Below, in pieces: positions 23,211 through 31,369 of a stretch of DNA of 44,296 nucleotides. Positions within the stretch are counted from its first letter, which is position 1. The number at the start of each line of letters is the position of its first letter. This DNA is from Alphaproteobacteria bacterium (lineage in GTDB: Bacteria > Pseudomonadota > Alphaproteobacteria > Rhizobiales > Hyphomicrobiaceae): NCBI GenBank assembly GCA_018830445.1, contig JAHJSN010000115.1:1-44296 (forward strand), given 5' to 3'. The position numbers and the translations under genes are program-made. The notes beneath the pieces are model-generated. The model saw only the letters and a program-made list of their open reading frames with translations, had not been told where the DNA came from and ran no database searches.

Positions 23211-24718
23211 GTTGCTGCCTCCCCGACGGCATCGAGCCGTCGCATGCGGATCTCGGTCGCAACCGAATAGACGATCGAGAGGACGACCAGCGAGATCAGC
23301 ACGAGGTTCATGGTGCCGAGACAGAAGTAGGAGAACATTCCATCTCCCGCCTGCGCGATGATGCGACCCTGCACGTAGTTCGATTCGGCAATCGGGCCCA
23401 GGATCACGCCGAGCACCAGCGGCGCCGGACTGAACCCGTACTGCTGCAGGAAATACATACCGATGCCGAGCATCAGCATCACCACCACATCCGACTGTGA
23501 ATTCTGAACCGAGTAGGCGCCGAATACGGCCAGAACCAGAATACCGCTCGCCAGAATCGCCGGTGGAATCCGCACGACATGGGCAGCGAGCCCCGCGATA
23601 TAGAGCCCGAAGATCATCATCAGGAACTGCCCGACGAGCAGCGAGTTGATGAAGGCCCAGGCGACGTCGCCATGCTTCTCGAACAGGTTCGGGCCGGGGA
23701 ATATTCCGTGAATGAGCAGCCCGCCCAGAAGTACCGCCGCCGTCGGACTTCCCGGCACCGACAGCGTCAGCAGCGGAACCAGCGACGGACCTACCATCGC
23801 ATTGTTGGCGGTCTCGGCAGCCACCACGCCTTCGGGATGCCCGGTTCCGAATTTTTCCGAATCCGGCGAGAACCTGCGCGCCTGATCGTAGGAGACGAGG
23901 CCGGCGATCTGGCCGCCAGCCCCAGGAATAAGCCCGATAATGACGCCGACGATGCTGCCGATAGTCAACGCGCGCGGGAACCCCAGCGTGATCTTCGCCG
24001 ACTTCCACACGCTGTGCGGCTTTACCGATACGAGTTCGAACGTGCGCTTGTGCCTGCCGCCCTCGAGCATCTCGATGACCTGCGGGATGGCAAACAACCC
24101 GATGAGTGCAGCGATGATGTGCACTCCGCCTTCGAGATGCTCCGAGAAGATGAACCGCTCGACGCCCTGGATGGAATCGTAGCCGATCATCGCGATCCAC
24201 AGGCCGACACACCCGGCCAGCAGACCCTTCACGACAGACTTGGAATCAAGTGAGCCGATGATCGTTACGCCGAGAATGGCGATCCAGAACAGGTGCGAAG
24301 GCCCGAAGCTCAGCGCCCATTGCGCCAGCACTGGCGTAAGGAATATAAGGACGAGAACGCCCAGCACGCCGCCGATGAACGATGCAATGAAGCAGAGCTG
24401 AAGCGCCTTCGCCCCCTCGCCCTTGCGCGCCATCGCATAGCCGTCAAGAGCCGTCGCGATATTCGCCGGTGCCCCGGGAATCTTCAGAAGAATTGCGCTG
24501 ACCGCGCCGCCGGCGACGGTGGCCGTATAGGCCGCCCCCAGCAGCATCAGGCCTTGCGCCGGATCCATATGGAACGTGAAGGGAATGAGCAGCGCCACCG
24601 CCATCGTCGGTGACAGGCCGGGTGTCGCCCCCAGCAGCAGGCCGCCGATCGTGCCGGCGCACAGTATTGCCATCGAGGACAGCGTGAAGACCGGTCCGAA
24701 GTGGTACAGAAACTCCAT
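23207..24718 (-). CDS. TctA-like large membrane subunit (TTT family), copy 1
   Basis: A 503-residue permease with about 11-12 hydrophobic segments. It holds the TctA signatures GATPGLSPTMAVALLIPFTFHMDPAQGLMLLGAAYTATVAGG (quoted in part), KIPGAPANIATALDGY and GLIPGAGGQIAG. It forms the translocation pathway with TctB, taking solute from TctC. It is the first gene of the operon and reads away from the LacI-family gene across 176 bp that hold a LacI-type operator. Confidence 0.94.
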   Translation of the reverse strand: MEFLYHFGPVFTLSSMAILCAGTIGGLLLGATPGLSPTMAVALLIPFTFHMDPAQGLMLLGAAYTATVAGGAVSAILLKIPGAPANIATALDGYAMARKGEGAKALQLCFIASFIGGVLGVLVLIFLTPVLAQWALSFGPSHLFWIAILGVTIIGSLDSKSVVKGLLAGCVGLWIAMIGYDSIQGVERFIFSEHLEGGVHIIAALIGLFAIPQVIEMLEGGRHKRTFELVSVKPHSVWKSAKITLGFPRALTIGSIVGVIIGLIPGAGGQIAGLVSYDQARRFSPDSEKFGTGHPEGVVAAETANNAMVGPSLVPLLTLSVPGSPTAAVLLGGLLIHGIFPGPNLFEKHGDVAWAFINSLLVGQFLMMIFGLYIAGLAAHVVRIPPAILASGILVLAVFGAYSVQNSQSDVVVMLMLGIGMYFLQQYGFSPAPLVLGVILGPIAESNYVQGRIIAQAGDGMFSYFCLGTMNLVLISLVVLSIVYSVATEIRMRRLDAVGEAAT

Positions 24719-24833
24719 TGTCCGCCCGTCGCTTTAGCTTGCGTTTCCTGCGCGGCGTGCCGTTGTTCTTAGGGTGTCCAGAGTGACATCTGGTGGCCGC
24801 CTGTTCCATAGTGCTACCGAATGAAAATGCCTC

Positions 24834-24847
24834 TGCAAACGTTTTCA
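24834..24847. promoter_or_regulatory. LacI-family operator
   Basis: TGCAAACGTTTTCA is a near-perfect palindrome centred on CG (one mismatch), the form bound by LacI/GalR-family repressors. It lies about 50 bp before the lacI-type gene and about 115 bp from tctA, so it could control both. An adjacent inverted repeat at 24850-24880 (GAACATTTG with CAAATGCTC) may add to regulation. Confidence 0.7.
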
Positions 24848-24849
24848 TC

Positions 24850-24880
24850 GAACATTTGCCGGGCTGAAGTTCAAATGCTC
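24850..24880. promoter_or_regulatory. Inverted repeat before the LacI-family gene
   Basis: GAACATTTG (24850-24858) pairs with CAAATGCTC (24872-24880) with one G-T type mismatch and a 13-base centre. It lies next to the LacI-type operator, 14 bases before the regulator start. It may be a leader hairpin or a second regulatory site. Confidence 0.35.
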
Positions 24881-24894
24881 CCGGAGGTCGGGCC

Positions 24895-25926
24895 ATGGCA
24901 CGCAGGCTGTTACGCAAAAGCATTCCCGGAATCATCGACGTTGCCCGGCTTGCCGGCGTTTCGCCCGCCACCGTCTCGCGCTACTCCAATCAGCCCGATG
25001 TTGTCCGATACGAGACCAGAAAGCGCATCGAGTCTGCGATTGAGGAACTCGGATACGTTCCCAACGGTGCCGCGCGCAGCTTGAACATGGGCGCCAGCGG
25101 CACCATCGGCCTGATCGTCCCGACCATCGACAACGCGATCTTCGCCGAACTCGCCCAGGCATTCTCAACCGCGTTGTTCCGTCATTCGCGCACCATGCTG
25201 ATTGCCGCGCACGGCTACGACCTCACGCGCGAATCCGTCCTGGTCGAATCCTTGATCGAGCATCGCGTCGATGCCCTCGCCGTTGTCGGGCTGAAACACG
25301 AAGAGCCGACCTTCGAGATCCTTTCAAAACGGGATATCCCCGCCGTCATGCTGTGGAATTACCGCGAACGTCAGCCATTCCCCTGCATTGGCGTCGACAA
25401 CCGCGAAGTCGGCCGAGTAGCAACCGAGCACCTCATCGAACTGGGCCACCGCGATATCCTTTTCCTGTTCGCCGGGATGCGCGGCAACGACCGCGCTGTC
25501 GACCGCCGTTCGGGCGCTCTTTCGGCGATGGCCGCCGCTGGCATAGACGTGCCTCGCGCCCGCCGTGCGATCAGCCCCTATGATGTCCAGGCTGCCAAAG
25601 AGCTGGCCGTCAAGGCGCTTACCGCGACCCCCAGACCCACCGCCATCTTCTCCGGCAACGACGTCATCGCTCTCGGGGTCCTGTTTGCCGCCATGTCGCT
25701 CGGCATTCGCATCCCCGACGACCTGTCGGTGATCGGTATCGGCGATTTCAGAGGCTCTTCGGCGGTCGAACCGGGCCTGACGACGGTGCGAATACCGGCC
25801 CGCAGGATCGGCCGCCGCGGCGCCGAAATCCTGATCGAGATGCTCGACTGGCCGGTCGCCGAGACACGCCACGACGAGCGCCTCCCAGTCGAAGTGCTGC
25901 TGCGCGGGTCGACCGCGCAAATCTGA
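24895..25926 (+). CDS. LacI-family transcriptional regulator
   Basis: A 343-residue repressor-type protein. The N-terminal helix-turn-helix IIDVARLAGVSPATVSRYSNQPDVVRYETRKRIESAI begins about residue 13, with the hinge helix near NGAARSLN. A periplasmic-binding-protein-like effector domain follows (GTIGLIVPTIDNAIFAELAQAF, FPCIGVDNREVGR, FSGNDVIALGVLFA). Its operator is probably the palindrome at 24834-24847. Divergent from tctA, it most likely controls that transporter and perhaps the catabolic operon whose end lies 21 bp beyond its stop. The effector is unknown. Confidence 0.93.
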   Translation: MARRLLRKSIPGIIDVARLAGVSPATVSRYSNQPDVVRYETRKRIESAIEELGYVPNGAARSLNMGASGTIGLIVPTIDNAIFAELAQAFSTALFRHSRTMLIAAHGYDLTRESVLVESLIEHRVDALAVVGLKHEEPTFEILSKRDIPAVMLWNYRERQPFPCIGVDNREVGRVATEHLIELGHRDILFLFAGMRGNDRAVDRRSGALSAMAAAGIDVPRARRAISPYDVQAAKELAVKALTATPRPTAIFSGNDVIALGVLFAAMSLGIRIPDDLSVIGIGDFRGSSAVEPGLTTVRIPARRIGRRGAEILIEMLDWPVAETRHDERLPVEVLLRGSTAQI

Positions 25927-25947
25927 TTCGTTGGCCGGTTGCGATTG

Positions 25948-26568
25948 TCAGCCCAGCCCTTGCGCGGCCAGCGCAGCCTTTGCCGCAGGTCGTTCCGCCA
26001 TCCTTGCCATGTGCGCGCGCACGCGCGGGTGCCGTTCGGCGGGAACTCCATCCACGTCGAGCCAGCGCGAGGCGGTAAACAGGTAGGGATCGCAGATACT
26101 GTAGCTTTCACCCATGACCCACTCGCCTTTCAGCATTCCGTTCTCGATGAGATCAACCGCGTCGCCCATCGTTTCTGCGACCTTGCCCTTCATGTGCTCG
26201 ATCGCCGCTGGATCGTCCGCCCAGCGTGACCCGCGCATGCGGTGTGCATGCGCCACGTGGACGGTCGCGCACAAATAGGCATTGAACGCCTGAACCTGCG
26301 CGAACTCGAATGGGTCTGCCGGCGCAAGGTTGGCTGCCGGATGAGTTTGCGCAATATATGCCAGCACGGCCGGCACTTCTGTGATAACGCCGCGATCCGT
26401 GACCAGCGCCGGGACGCGTCCTTTCGGGTTGATGGCGAGATATTCAGCGCCGCGCTGTTCGCCAGCCGGAAAGTCCAGCCTTGTCGCTTCGTAGTCCGCG
26501 CCGGCTTCTTCCAGGGCTATGTGGACCGAGAGCGCGACGGTGCCGGGGGCGTAATAGAGCTTCATCAT
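25948..26568 (-). CDS. Glutathione S-transferase family protein
   Basis: A 206-residue protein with the two GST domains. The N-terminal thioredoxin-like part is MKLYYAPGTVALSVHIALEEAGADYE, with KGRVPALV and ITEVPAVLAYIAQTHP at the glutathione site; Tyr or Ser near residues 5-13 are candidate catalytic residues. The C-terminal helical part includes GDAVDLIENGMLKGEWVMGESYSICDPYLF. Two consecutive ATG codons exist at the start. It is the last gene of the 11-gene catabolic operon. It could be a stress gene or a glutathione-dependent step such as an isomerase; the sequence does not decide. Confidence 0.9.
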   Translation of the reverse strand: MMKLYYAPGTVALSVHIALEEAGADYEATRLDFPAGEQRGAEYLAINPKGRVPALVTDRGVITEVPAVLAYIAQTHPAANLAPADPFEFAQVQAFNAYLCATVHVAHAHRMRGSRWADDPAAIEHMKGKVAETMGDAVDLIENGMLKGEWVMGESYSICDPYLFTASRWLDVDGVPAERHPRVRAHMARMAERPAAKAALAAQGLG

Positions 26569-26590
26569 CGGAAAACCTCAATGTTTCGGG

Positions 26591-27274
26591 TTAGGTGGCA
26601 GGCCAGATGCGCCGGGCTACATACGGCGATCCGGGAAAGTGTTCCAGGACAACCGGCGACCGCTCGCCCCAATCGGGCGCGATCGCTATGTCCAATGCGG
26701 CAAACCCTTGATCGCCGGAGCTGAAGCCCGACAACGTGACATGCTTCATTTGTCCGACAGTTGGCAGATATTTCGACATCGAACGGAAACCCTGCATTTC
26801 CGACAGCGCCGGTCGCAACGCCTGAACGCACCACGCGCCGTAAGCTTCATCCTGCCCCGGGACATCGCAGCATGTTATCAGGACCGCTTCCGCCGCACCG
26901 GCAGCGACCCCGGGCCTGATTTCAAACGACCATTCACGCGCCGCAACGATACTGTTCGAATTCGAGCGATACCCCATCATGGTGCGCGTCAACTCGGATT
27001 GGTTCGGTTTGATCTGCGCTGGGCTCGGGTTGAGAAACACCGCCGTATCTGTACCGCCGAACACCGCGATATAGCCGGCCGTGCCCTCGCTGCTATCCCC
27101 GTCGCCGACGGATCTGGGAGTGCCGTCCTTTGAAATCACCGCGTAGTGGCCGGCCGAGATATACCCCGGCCTCGCCAGCTTCTCTGGAATGTGGACGTTG
27201 TCGAACCAGTCGAGATAGTCGCCCCGGTGCTCTTCGCCGAGATCGTATAAAATCGCCCAGATCGCCCCGTCCAT
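26591..27274 (-). CDS. EthD-like protein with two dimeric alpha-beta barrel repeats
   Basis: A 227-residue soluble protein of no certain family. The first half (AIWAILYDLGEEHRGDYLDWFDNVHIPEKLARPGY in part) and the second half (DEAYGAWCVQALRPALSEMQGFRSMSKYL in part) look like two copies of a ferredoxin-like dimeric alpha-beta barrel, as in EthD proteins. WFDNVHIPEKL is the clearest motif. Such proteins often hold or remove small organic molecules. It lies between the fumarase-like beta gene (42 bp) and the GST gene (22 bp). Confidence 0.6.
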   Translation of the reverse strand: MDGAIWAILYDLGEEHRGDYLDWFDNVHIPEKLARPGYISAGHYAVISKDGTPRSVGDGDSSEGTAGYIAVFGGTDTAVFLNPSPAQIKPNQSELTRTMMGYRSNSNSIVAAREWSFEIRPGVAAGAAEAVLITCCDVPGQDEAYGAWCVQALRPALSEMQGFRSMSKYLPTVGQMKHVTLSGFSSGDQGFAALDIAIAPDWGERSPVVLEHFPGSPYVARRIWPAT

Positions 27275-27316
27275 CGCGCGCCCCTTTTTCGGACTCCCTT
27301 CGAGTCCGTTCCCGCC

Positions 27317-27994
27317 TCAGATCACTTCATCGCTACGGTCGTCGGTTTCGCCATACCGCTTGAGCACGGCCGGCCGCGTACCCTCGTAGACCTTGTCGAG
27401 CCCCTTGGCGATCTTGGCGTTCTCGCGCTCGAACAGGCTATTGCCCTGTAAGTCGCTTTCGACGATGAACGGTCCGAAATTCTCCACTTCGATCACCCAC
27501 ATCGCCTGCGCCAGCCCCAGTTCCTGGCGCCAGTGTACGCTCCTCACATTCTTGACGCCGCGTCCGAGAAGCGCACCGGTACCGTATCCCACGGTCGTCA
27601 GGTAGATCGCTCCATGCGGTACGAAATGCTTGCGGTAGTCGTCCGAACTCATGCCGCCCTTGCCGAGAATGAGCTTCGCGCCCGACTTCTCCAGCCATTG
27701 CCCGATCCACTTCGAAAAGCGGAACGACGCGGTCGCTGTTACGGCGCCCATATTGAACGTCCCGTCCGGCTCGATGGCCGCAGCCGGCGAACAGTGGAAA
27801 TTCGCGCCGCTTAACTGTGGCAGGTCGATCGGCAGGCCATGCCCTTCCTCGACAACGCGCCGGTAGACTCCTTCGCGCGCGGTGTAGACCGTTCCGTCGA
27901 GATAGACGACGTCGCCGAGTTCCAGCTGGCCGAGATCCTCCGCGCTGGGCTCGGTCTTCAGGCGAACTTTCTTGAAGGTTGCGTTGCTGGCCAT
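27317..27994 (-). CDS. Class I fumarase / tartrate dehydratase-like beta subunit
   Basis: A 225-residue C-terminal-type subunit of iron-sulfur hydro-lyases. ELGDVVYLDGTVYTAREGVYRRV, TATASFRFSKWIGQWLEKSG and LILGKGGMSSDDYRK are characteristic. With the alpha subunit it adds or removes water from a dicarboxylic acid such as fumarate, tartrate or a methylated relative. Its start lies 37 bp inside the end of the alpha gene, so the two are coupled. Substrate cannot be assigned. Confidence 0.9.
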   Translation of the reverse strand: MASNATFKKVRLKTEPSAEDLGQLELGDVVYLDGTVYTAREGVYRRVVEEGHGLPIDLPQLSGANFHCSPAAAIEPDGTFNMGAVTATASFRFSKWIGQWLEKSGAKLILGKGGMSSDDYRKHFVPHGAIYLTTVGYGTGALLGRGVKNVRSVHWRQELGLAQAMWVIEVENFGPFIVESDLQGNSLFERENAKIAKGLDKVYEGTRPAVLKRYGETDDRSDEVI

Positions 27995-28920
27995 TCAACC
28001 GTCTCCCGGCGCTGATAGGGGGTGAACCATTGTGGATCGGTGCGGTACTCGACCGTGCCGTCGCCGTGAATGCGCGCGCACGCCCGCCGCGAGGACAGGC
28101 AGAACGCGTGCACACTCATTTGCATGCCTCCGGTGTGGCAGAACCCGACTTCGATATGGCAGTCGATCACCATTGACTTGCCGACGAACCCCATGGCGCC
28201 CATGCCGATCGAATTTCCCAGTTCCTTGAACTCTTCTTCAAGCTTGGCGATACCCGGATCGGGATTGCGGTCGCCGACGGTTCTGAGACACGCGGCACGC
28301 TTGCCGAGCACCATGCAGGTATCCTTCGAGCCGCCCAGGCCGATGCCGATGATAGCCGGCTGGCAGGAAAGACCGCGCTTGCCGAAGGCGACCAGCGAGT
28401 CGAGATAGAACCGCTTGATGCCCTCGATCCCGTCGGAGGGAAACAGCATCCGGTAGTCGGTTCCAAACAGCCCGCCCTTGTGCACGGTAATAAGGTCGAT
28501 CCAGTCCCCGTCCGGCTCGAAGGCAACCTCGATCTCCGGCGCATTGATGCCGACGTTGTTGTCGTGGTCGGTGCGCCATAACGGGTGCACCCGGTTCGGC
28601 CGCAGCGGAACCCCATTGGTTGCCCTCGCGGTCGCCCGCCGCAACGCGGCTTCAAGCGCCACCGGCCCGCCCTCGATCGCCGCTTCGTTCGCCAGCTTGA
28701 CATACCAGCGCGGACATCCCGTATCCCCGCACATCGCCCGCCGGTCTTCCTTGGCGGCCTGGTAATTGTCGAGCATCGCCTGCAGCACGAATGAGGAAAG
28801 GTCGCCGTCCTCCACGGCGGCGGCCCCTTTCAGGCCTTCAAGATAATCGTCCGGGATCTCGATGGCCGCCTTGTCCATCAGCGTTTCGGCGGTCGCTTGA
28901 ATAACGTCTGTCGGGATCAT
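27958..28920 (-). CDS. Class I fumarase / tartrate dehydratase-like alpha subunit
   Basis: A 320-residue N-terminal-type subunit that would carry the catalytic 4Fe-4S cluster. Candidate cysteine ligands are in MCGDTGCPRWYVK, IGLGGSKDTCMVLGK and VDCHIEVGFCHTGG. I chose ATG 28920 (MIPTDVIQ), which has GAGGAGAT upstream; a longer start at 28971 would lie inside the flavoprotein gene. It begins 10 bp after the flavoprotein stop and overlaps the beta subunit. Close pairing with an SDH-like complex suggests consecutive oxidation and hydration. Confidence 0.9.
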   Translation of the reverse strand: MIPTDVIQATAETLMDKAAIEIPDDYLEGLKGAAAVEDGDLSSFVLQAMLDNYQAAKEDRRAMCGDTGCPRWYVKLANEAAIEGGPVALEAALRRATARATNGVPLRPNRVHPLWRTDHDNNVGINAPEIEVAFEPDGDWIDLITVHKGGLFGTDYRMLFPSDGIEGIKRFYLDSLVAFGKRGLSCQPAIIGIGLGGSKDTCMVLGKRAACLRTVGDRNPDPGIAKLEEEFKELGNSIGMGAMGFVGKSMVIDCHIEVGFCHTGGMQMSVHAFCLSSRRACARIHGDGTVEYRTDPQWFTPYQRRETVEWPATQPSRKFA

Positions 28921-28930
28921 CGCTATCTCC

Positions 28931-30694
28931 TCAGGCCGGCGCTGCGACAAGCGTTTCGGATTCGCCGGCAATCAGCGTCTCGCCGGGCTTCACGATCGTG
29001 AACTCCACCGGTTCGCGCGAAATGGACAGCCCGCCATCAGTGCCCTGGCGCGCCACGGTGAAGTAGGACGTTTCCAACTCCCCCTGATCGGGGAAGTCCT
29101 CGCGGTAGTGTGCGCCTCGCGAATTCTCCCGCCACAGCGCCGCGCCGGCGATAACCTCGGAGGTGTCGATCAGGCTGTGCAGGTTCATCCAGTCGTGCCA
29201 GGTGAGGTTGAACACCATATCGTCATCGGCAACGCCGGTCTCGAAAAGTTCGTTGCGCAGTTCCTTCAGTCCGGCAAGCCCGCGGTTGAGGCCATCGGCT
29301 GTGCGCATCACCCCGGCTTCATCCCACATTAGATCCATAAGCTTGAGGCGTAGCGCGTGCACGTTGCCGCCCCTCCTCCCGAACGGATGGCGTGCCCGTG
29401 CGATCTCCGCCGCGATTGCCTCCTCGTTGGGATCGCGCAGTGTCCTGAGCGACTGGTCACCGCTTGATGCGCAGTCTCCCGCCATGATCTCGCCGGCGAT
29501 ACCGCCGTATACGGTCGAGTTCGCCACGCCGTTGCCTCCGAGCCGGTTCGACCCGTGCGCGCCGCCGGCATCCTCGCCAGCAACGTAGAGCCCGGCCAGT
29601 TCGGTCCGCGTATCCGGATCGCAGATGAGCCCGCCCATCAGGTAATGCGCGGTGGGCACGACCTCCACGCGCCCCGCCGCGAGGTCGAACCCGCAATCGG
29701 CGCATCGCTTCACCATTCCCTTGAAGCGCTCGCGCACGCTGTCTGGTCCCAGATGGCCCATCGAGATATAGACGCCCCCGTTGGGGGTGGTATTGCCCTT
29801 GCGCATCTCATCGAAAATCGCCCGGCTGACGATGTCGCGCGTCGCACGCTCGCCGGCCTCCGCATAGTCGAACATGAAGCGCCGGCCGTCCCCGTCGAGC
29901 AGATGGCCGCCGGCCCCGCGCAGACCCTCCTCAAGAACCGTACCTGTCATCCGCGTACCGGCGCCGCCGAGGAGTCCGGTCGGGTGGAACTGCACCATCT
30001 CCATGTCGCGCAGCGGCAGACCCTGGCGCAACACCATGGCAAGCCCGTCCATCGACTTGTCGCCCGACGGCGTGTGGTAGCGGTACATCGTCGGCCCGCC
30101 CCCGGTCGCGAGCAGGATCGTCTTGGCGCGCACGAAGCGGAATACGCCGCGGCGCATATCGACGAACAGGACGCCAGCCAGTTCGTCCCCCGACCTGGAC
30201 CGGATCAGCGCCAGCGCGCGATGCTCCTCCATGCGCTCGACGGGGCGCGCCAGAACCTGCTCCATCAACCGGCTGATGATCTCGATACCTGTCAGGTCGC
30301 CCTTGTGCACGGTCCGGTCGAAGGTCTGCCCGGCGAATGCCTTCTGATGCAGTGAGCCATCTGACATCCTGTCGAAGAAGCACCCGATCTCGTTTTCGAG
30401 TTCGCGAATGCGCACCACCGCCGTCTCGCAAAGCCGCCAGGCCATCCCCTGGTGCGGCAGCCACTTCCCGCCGACGATGGTGTCCATGAAGTGGCGCTCG
30501 ACCGAGTCGCCCTTGCCGAGCGCGACATTGTAGCCCCCCTGCACCATGCGCGTGCAGCCGCACTTGCCGAGCAGGCCCTTGACCGCAATCGTGACCTTCA
30601 AATCCGGTGCCGCCTTCTGCGCGTGCAGCGCAGCGAACAGTCCGGCCCCGCCGGCGCCGATGATCAGGATGTCGGTATCGTGCCGTTCAAGCAT
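28931..30694 (-). CDS. Succinate dehydrogenase/fumarate reductase-like flavoprotein subunit
   Basis: A 587-residue FAD protein. It starts with the dinucleotide fold DILIIGAGGAGLFAALHAQ and has VVPTAHYLMGG, TRDIVSRAI and HGSNRLGGNGVANSTVYGG, all recognisable from SdhA/FrdA. The histidine that binds FAD covalently in SdhA/FrdA is replaced: where they have SHT before the AQGG motif, this protein has GCT before VQGG, so Cys47 stands in for His. FAD is therefore probably bound non-covalently. In E. coli fumarate reductase such replacement abolishes succinate oxidation but keeps fumarate reduction. This may be a reductase or a dehydrogenase for another acid. It starts one base after an anchor gene. 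Confidence 0.9.
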   Translation of the reverse strand: MLERHDTDILIIGAGGAGLFAALHAQKAAPDLKVTIAVKGLLGKCGCTRMVQGGYNVALGKGDSVERHFMDTIVGGKWLPHQGMAWRLCETAVVRIRELENEIGCFFDRMSDGSLHQKAFAGQTFDRTVHKGDLTGIEIISRLMEQVLARPVERMEEHRALALIRSRSGDELAGVLFVDMRRGVFRFVRAKTILLATGGGPTMYRYHTPSGDKSMDGLAMVLRQGLPLRDMEMVQFHPTGLLGGAGTRMTGTVLEEGLRGAGGHLLDGDGRRFMFDYAEAGERATRDIVSRAIFDEMRKGNTTPNGGVYISMGHLGPDSVRERFKGMVKRCADCGFDLAAGRVEVVPTAHYLMGGLICDPDTRTELAGLYVAGEDAGGAHGSNRLGGNGVANSTVYGGIAGEIMAGDCASSGDQSLRTLRDPNEEAIAAEIARARHPFGRRGGNVHALRLKLMDLMWDEAGVMRTADGLNRGLAGLKELRNELFETGVADDDMVFNLTWHDWMNLHSLIDTSEVIAGAALWRENSRGAHYREDFPDQGELETSYFTVARQGTDGGLSISREPVEFTIVKPGETLIAGESETLVAAPA

Positions 30695-30695
30695 G

Positions 30696-31043
30696 TTAGG
30701 AACCCGCGCTGAGGAAGAAACCGAGAGATACGAAGACCGCAAGCGAGGCGGCAAGCGCAGCAAAAAGCTTCTGGCGCGGCGTCCACGGCAGGAACTCCAG
30801 CGCCAATATCCGCAACCCGCCGAACAAATGCAGCGATAACAGCAGGACGAGACCGGTTTCCGCCAGCTTCACCGCCCAATTGTCGGTCCAATTCAGGAAC
30901 GTGTCGAGCGCGGCGGTGTCATTGAGCGCCAGCCCCAGCACATAGAAGTGCACCGGCAGAAACAGCGCGAGCCCAACCCCGGATACCCGGTGGATCAGCG
31001 CCGCGATGCGCACTCCGTCGCGGCGGTGCGGCGCGTCGATCAT
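30696..31043 (-). CDS. SDH/FRD-like membrane anchor subunit 1
   Basis: A 115-residue protein with three hydrophobic segments (GVGLALFLPVHFYVLGLAL, VKLAETGLVLLLSLHLFGG, LFAALAASLAVFVSLGFF). IHRVSGVGLALFLPVHF resembles the heme-b anchor of succinate dehydrogenase (HRxSG followed by a membrane helix with His). I chose ATG 31043 (MIDAPHRRDG), which overlaps the stop of anchor 2. With anchor 2 it would tie the flavoprotein and Fe-S subunits to the membrane and quinone. Confidence 0.88.
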   Translation of the reverse strand: MIDAPHRRDGVRIAALIHRVSGVGLALFLPVHFYVLGLALNDTAALDTFLNWTDNWAVKLAETGLVLLLSLHLFGGLRILALEFLPWTPRQKLFAALAASLAVFVSLGFFLSAGS

Positions 31044-31369
31044 AGTACCACCCCCGCAACGGCACGCCCGCCCATTACAAAGAGCGACACACCGATCGCC
31101 CAAGTCAGCGGGTTCAAGATCCGTTCCGGCAACCCTGCCGTCTCATATACGACCGCCCGCACACCGATCGCCGCATGGATCGACACCGCGATGACGAACA
31201 GCCCGTAGAAGGCGCCCCACCAAAGGCTTCCCTGCGTGCGCGACAGGATCTCTTCGGCGCTCAGCCCGTTCTGCACCGCATAGATCATCACCGCGAGGTG
31301 CCCAATCATCAGCGGCGCCATCACCAGGGCGCTGAGACGTTGCGCAAGATATAGTCGAACGCCGATCAT
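31040..31369 (-). CDS. SDH/FRD-like membrane anchor subunit 2
   Basis: A 109-residue protein with three hydrophobic segments. LYLAQRLSALVMAPLMIGHLAVMIYAV and GLFVIAVSIHAAIGVRAVVYE have the arrangement of the SdhC/D family, with histidines as possible heme ligands. The ATG at 31367-31369 overlaps the stop of the Fe-S gene, and its stop overlaps the next ATG, so the three are translationally coupled. Confidence 0.88.
   Translation of the reverse strand: MIGVRLYLAQRLSALVMAPLMIGHLAVMIYAVQNGLSAEEILSRTQGSLWWGAFYGLFVIAVSIHAAIGVRAVVYETAGLPERILNPLTWAIGVSLFVMGGRAVAGVVL

Noticed and set aside
24775-24800. GTGTCCAGAGTGACATC before the LacI-family gene, resembling the left arm of the dsr palindromes
   Set aside because: No matching right arm (ACAC end) was found downstream. 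Only a short 5-bp repeat (CCAGA with TCTGG) exists, so I did not add it to the family.
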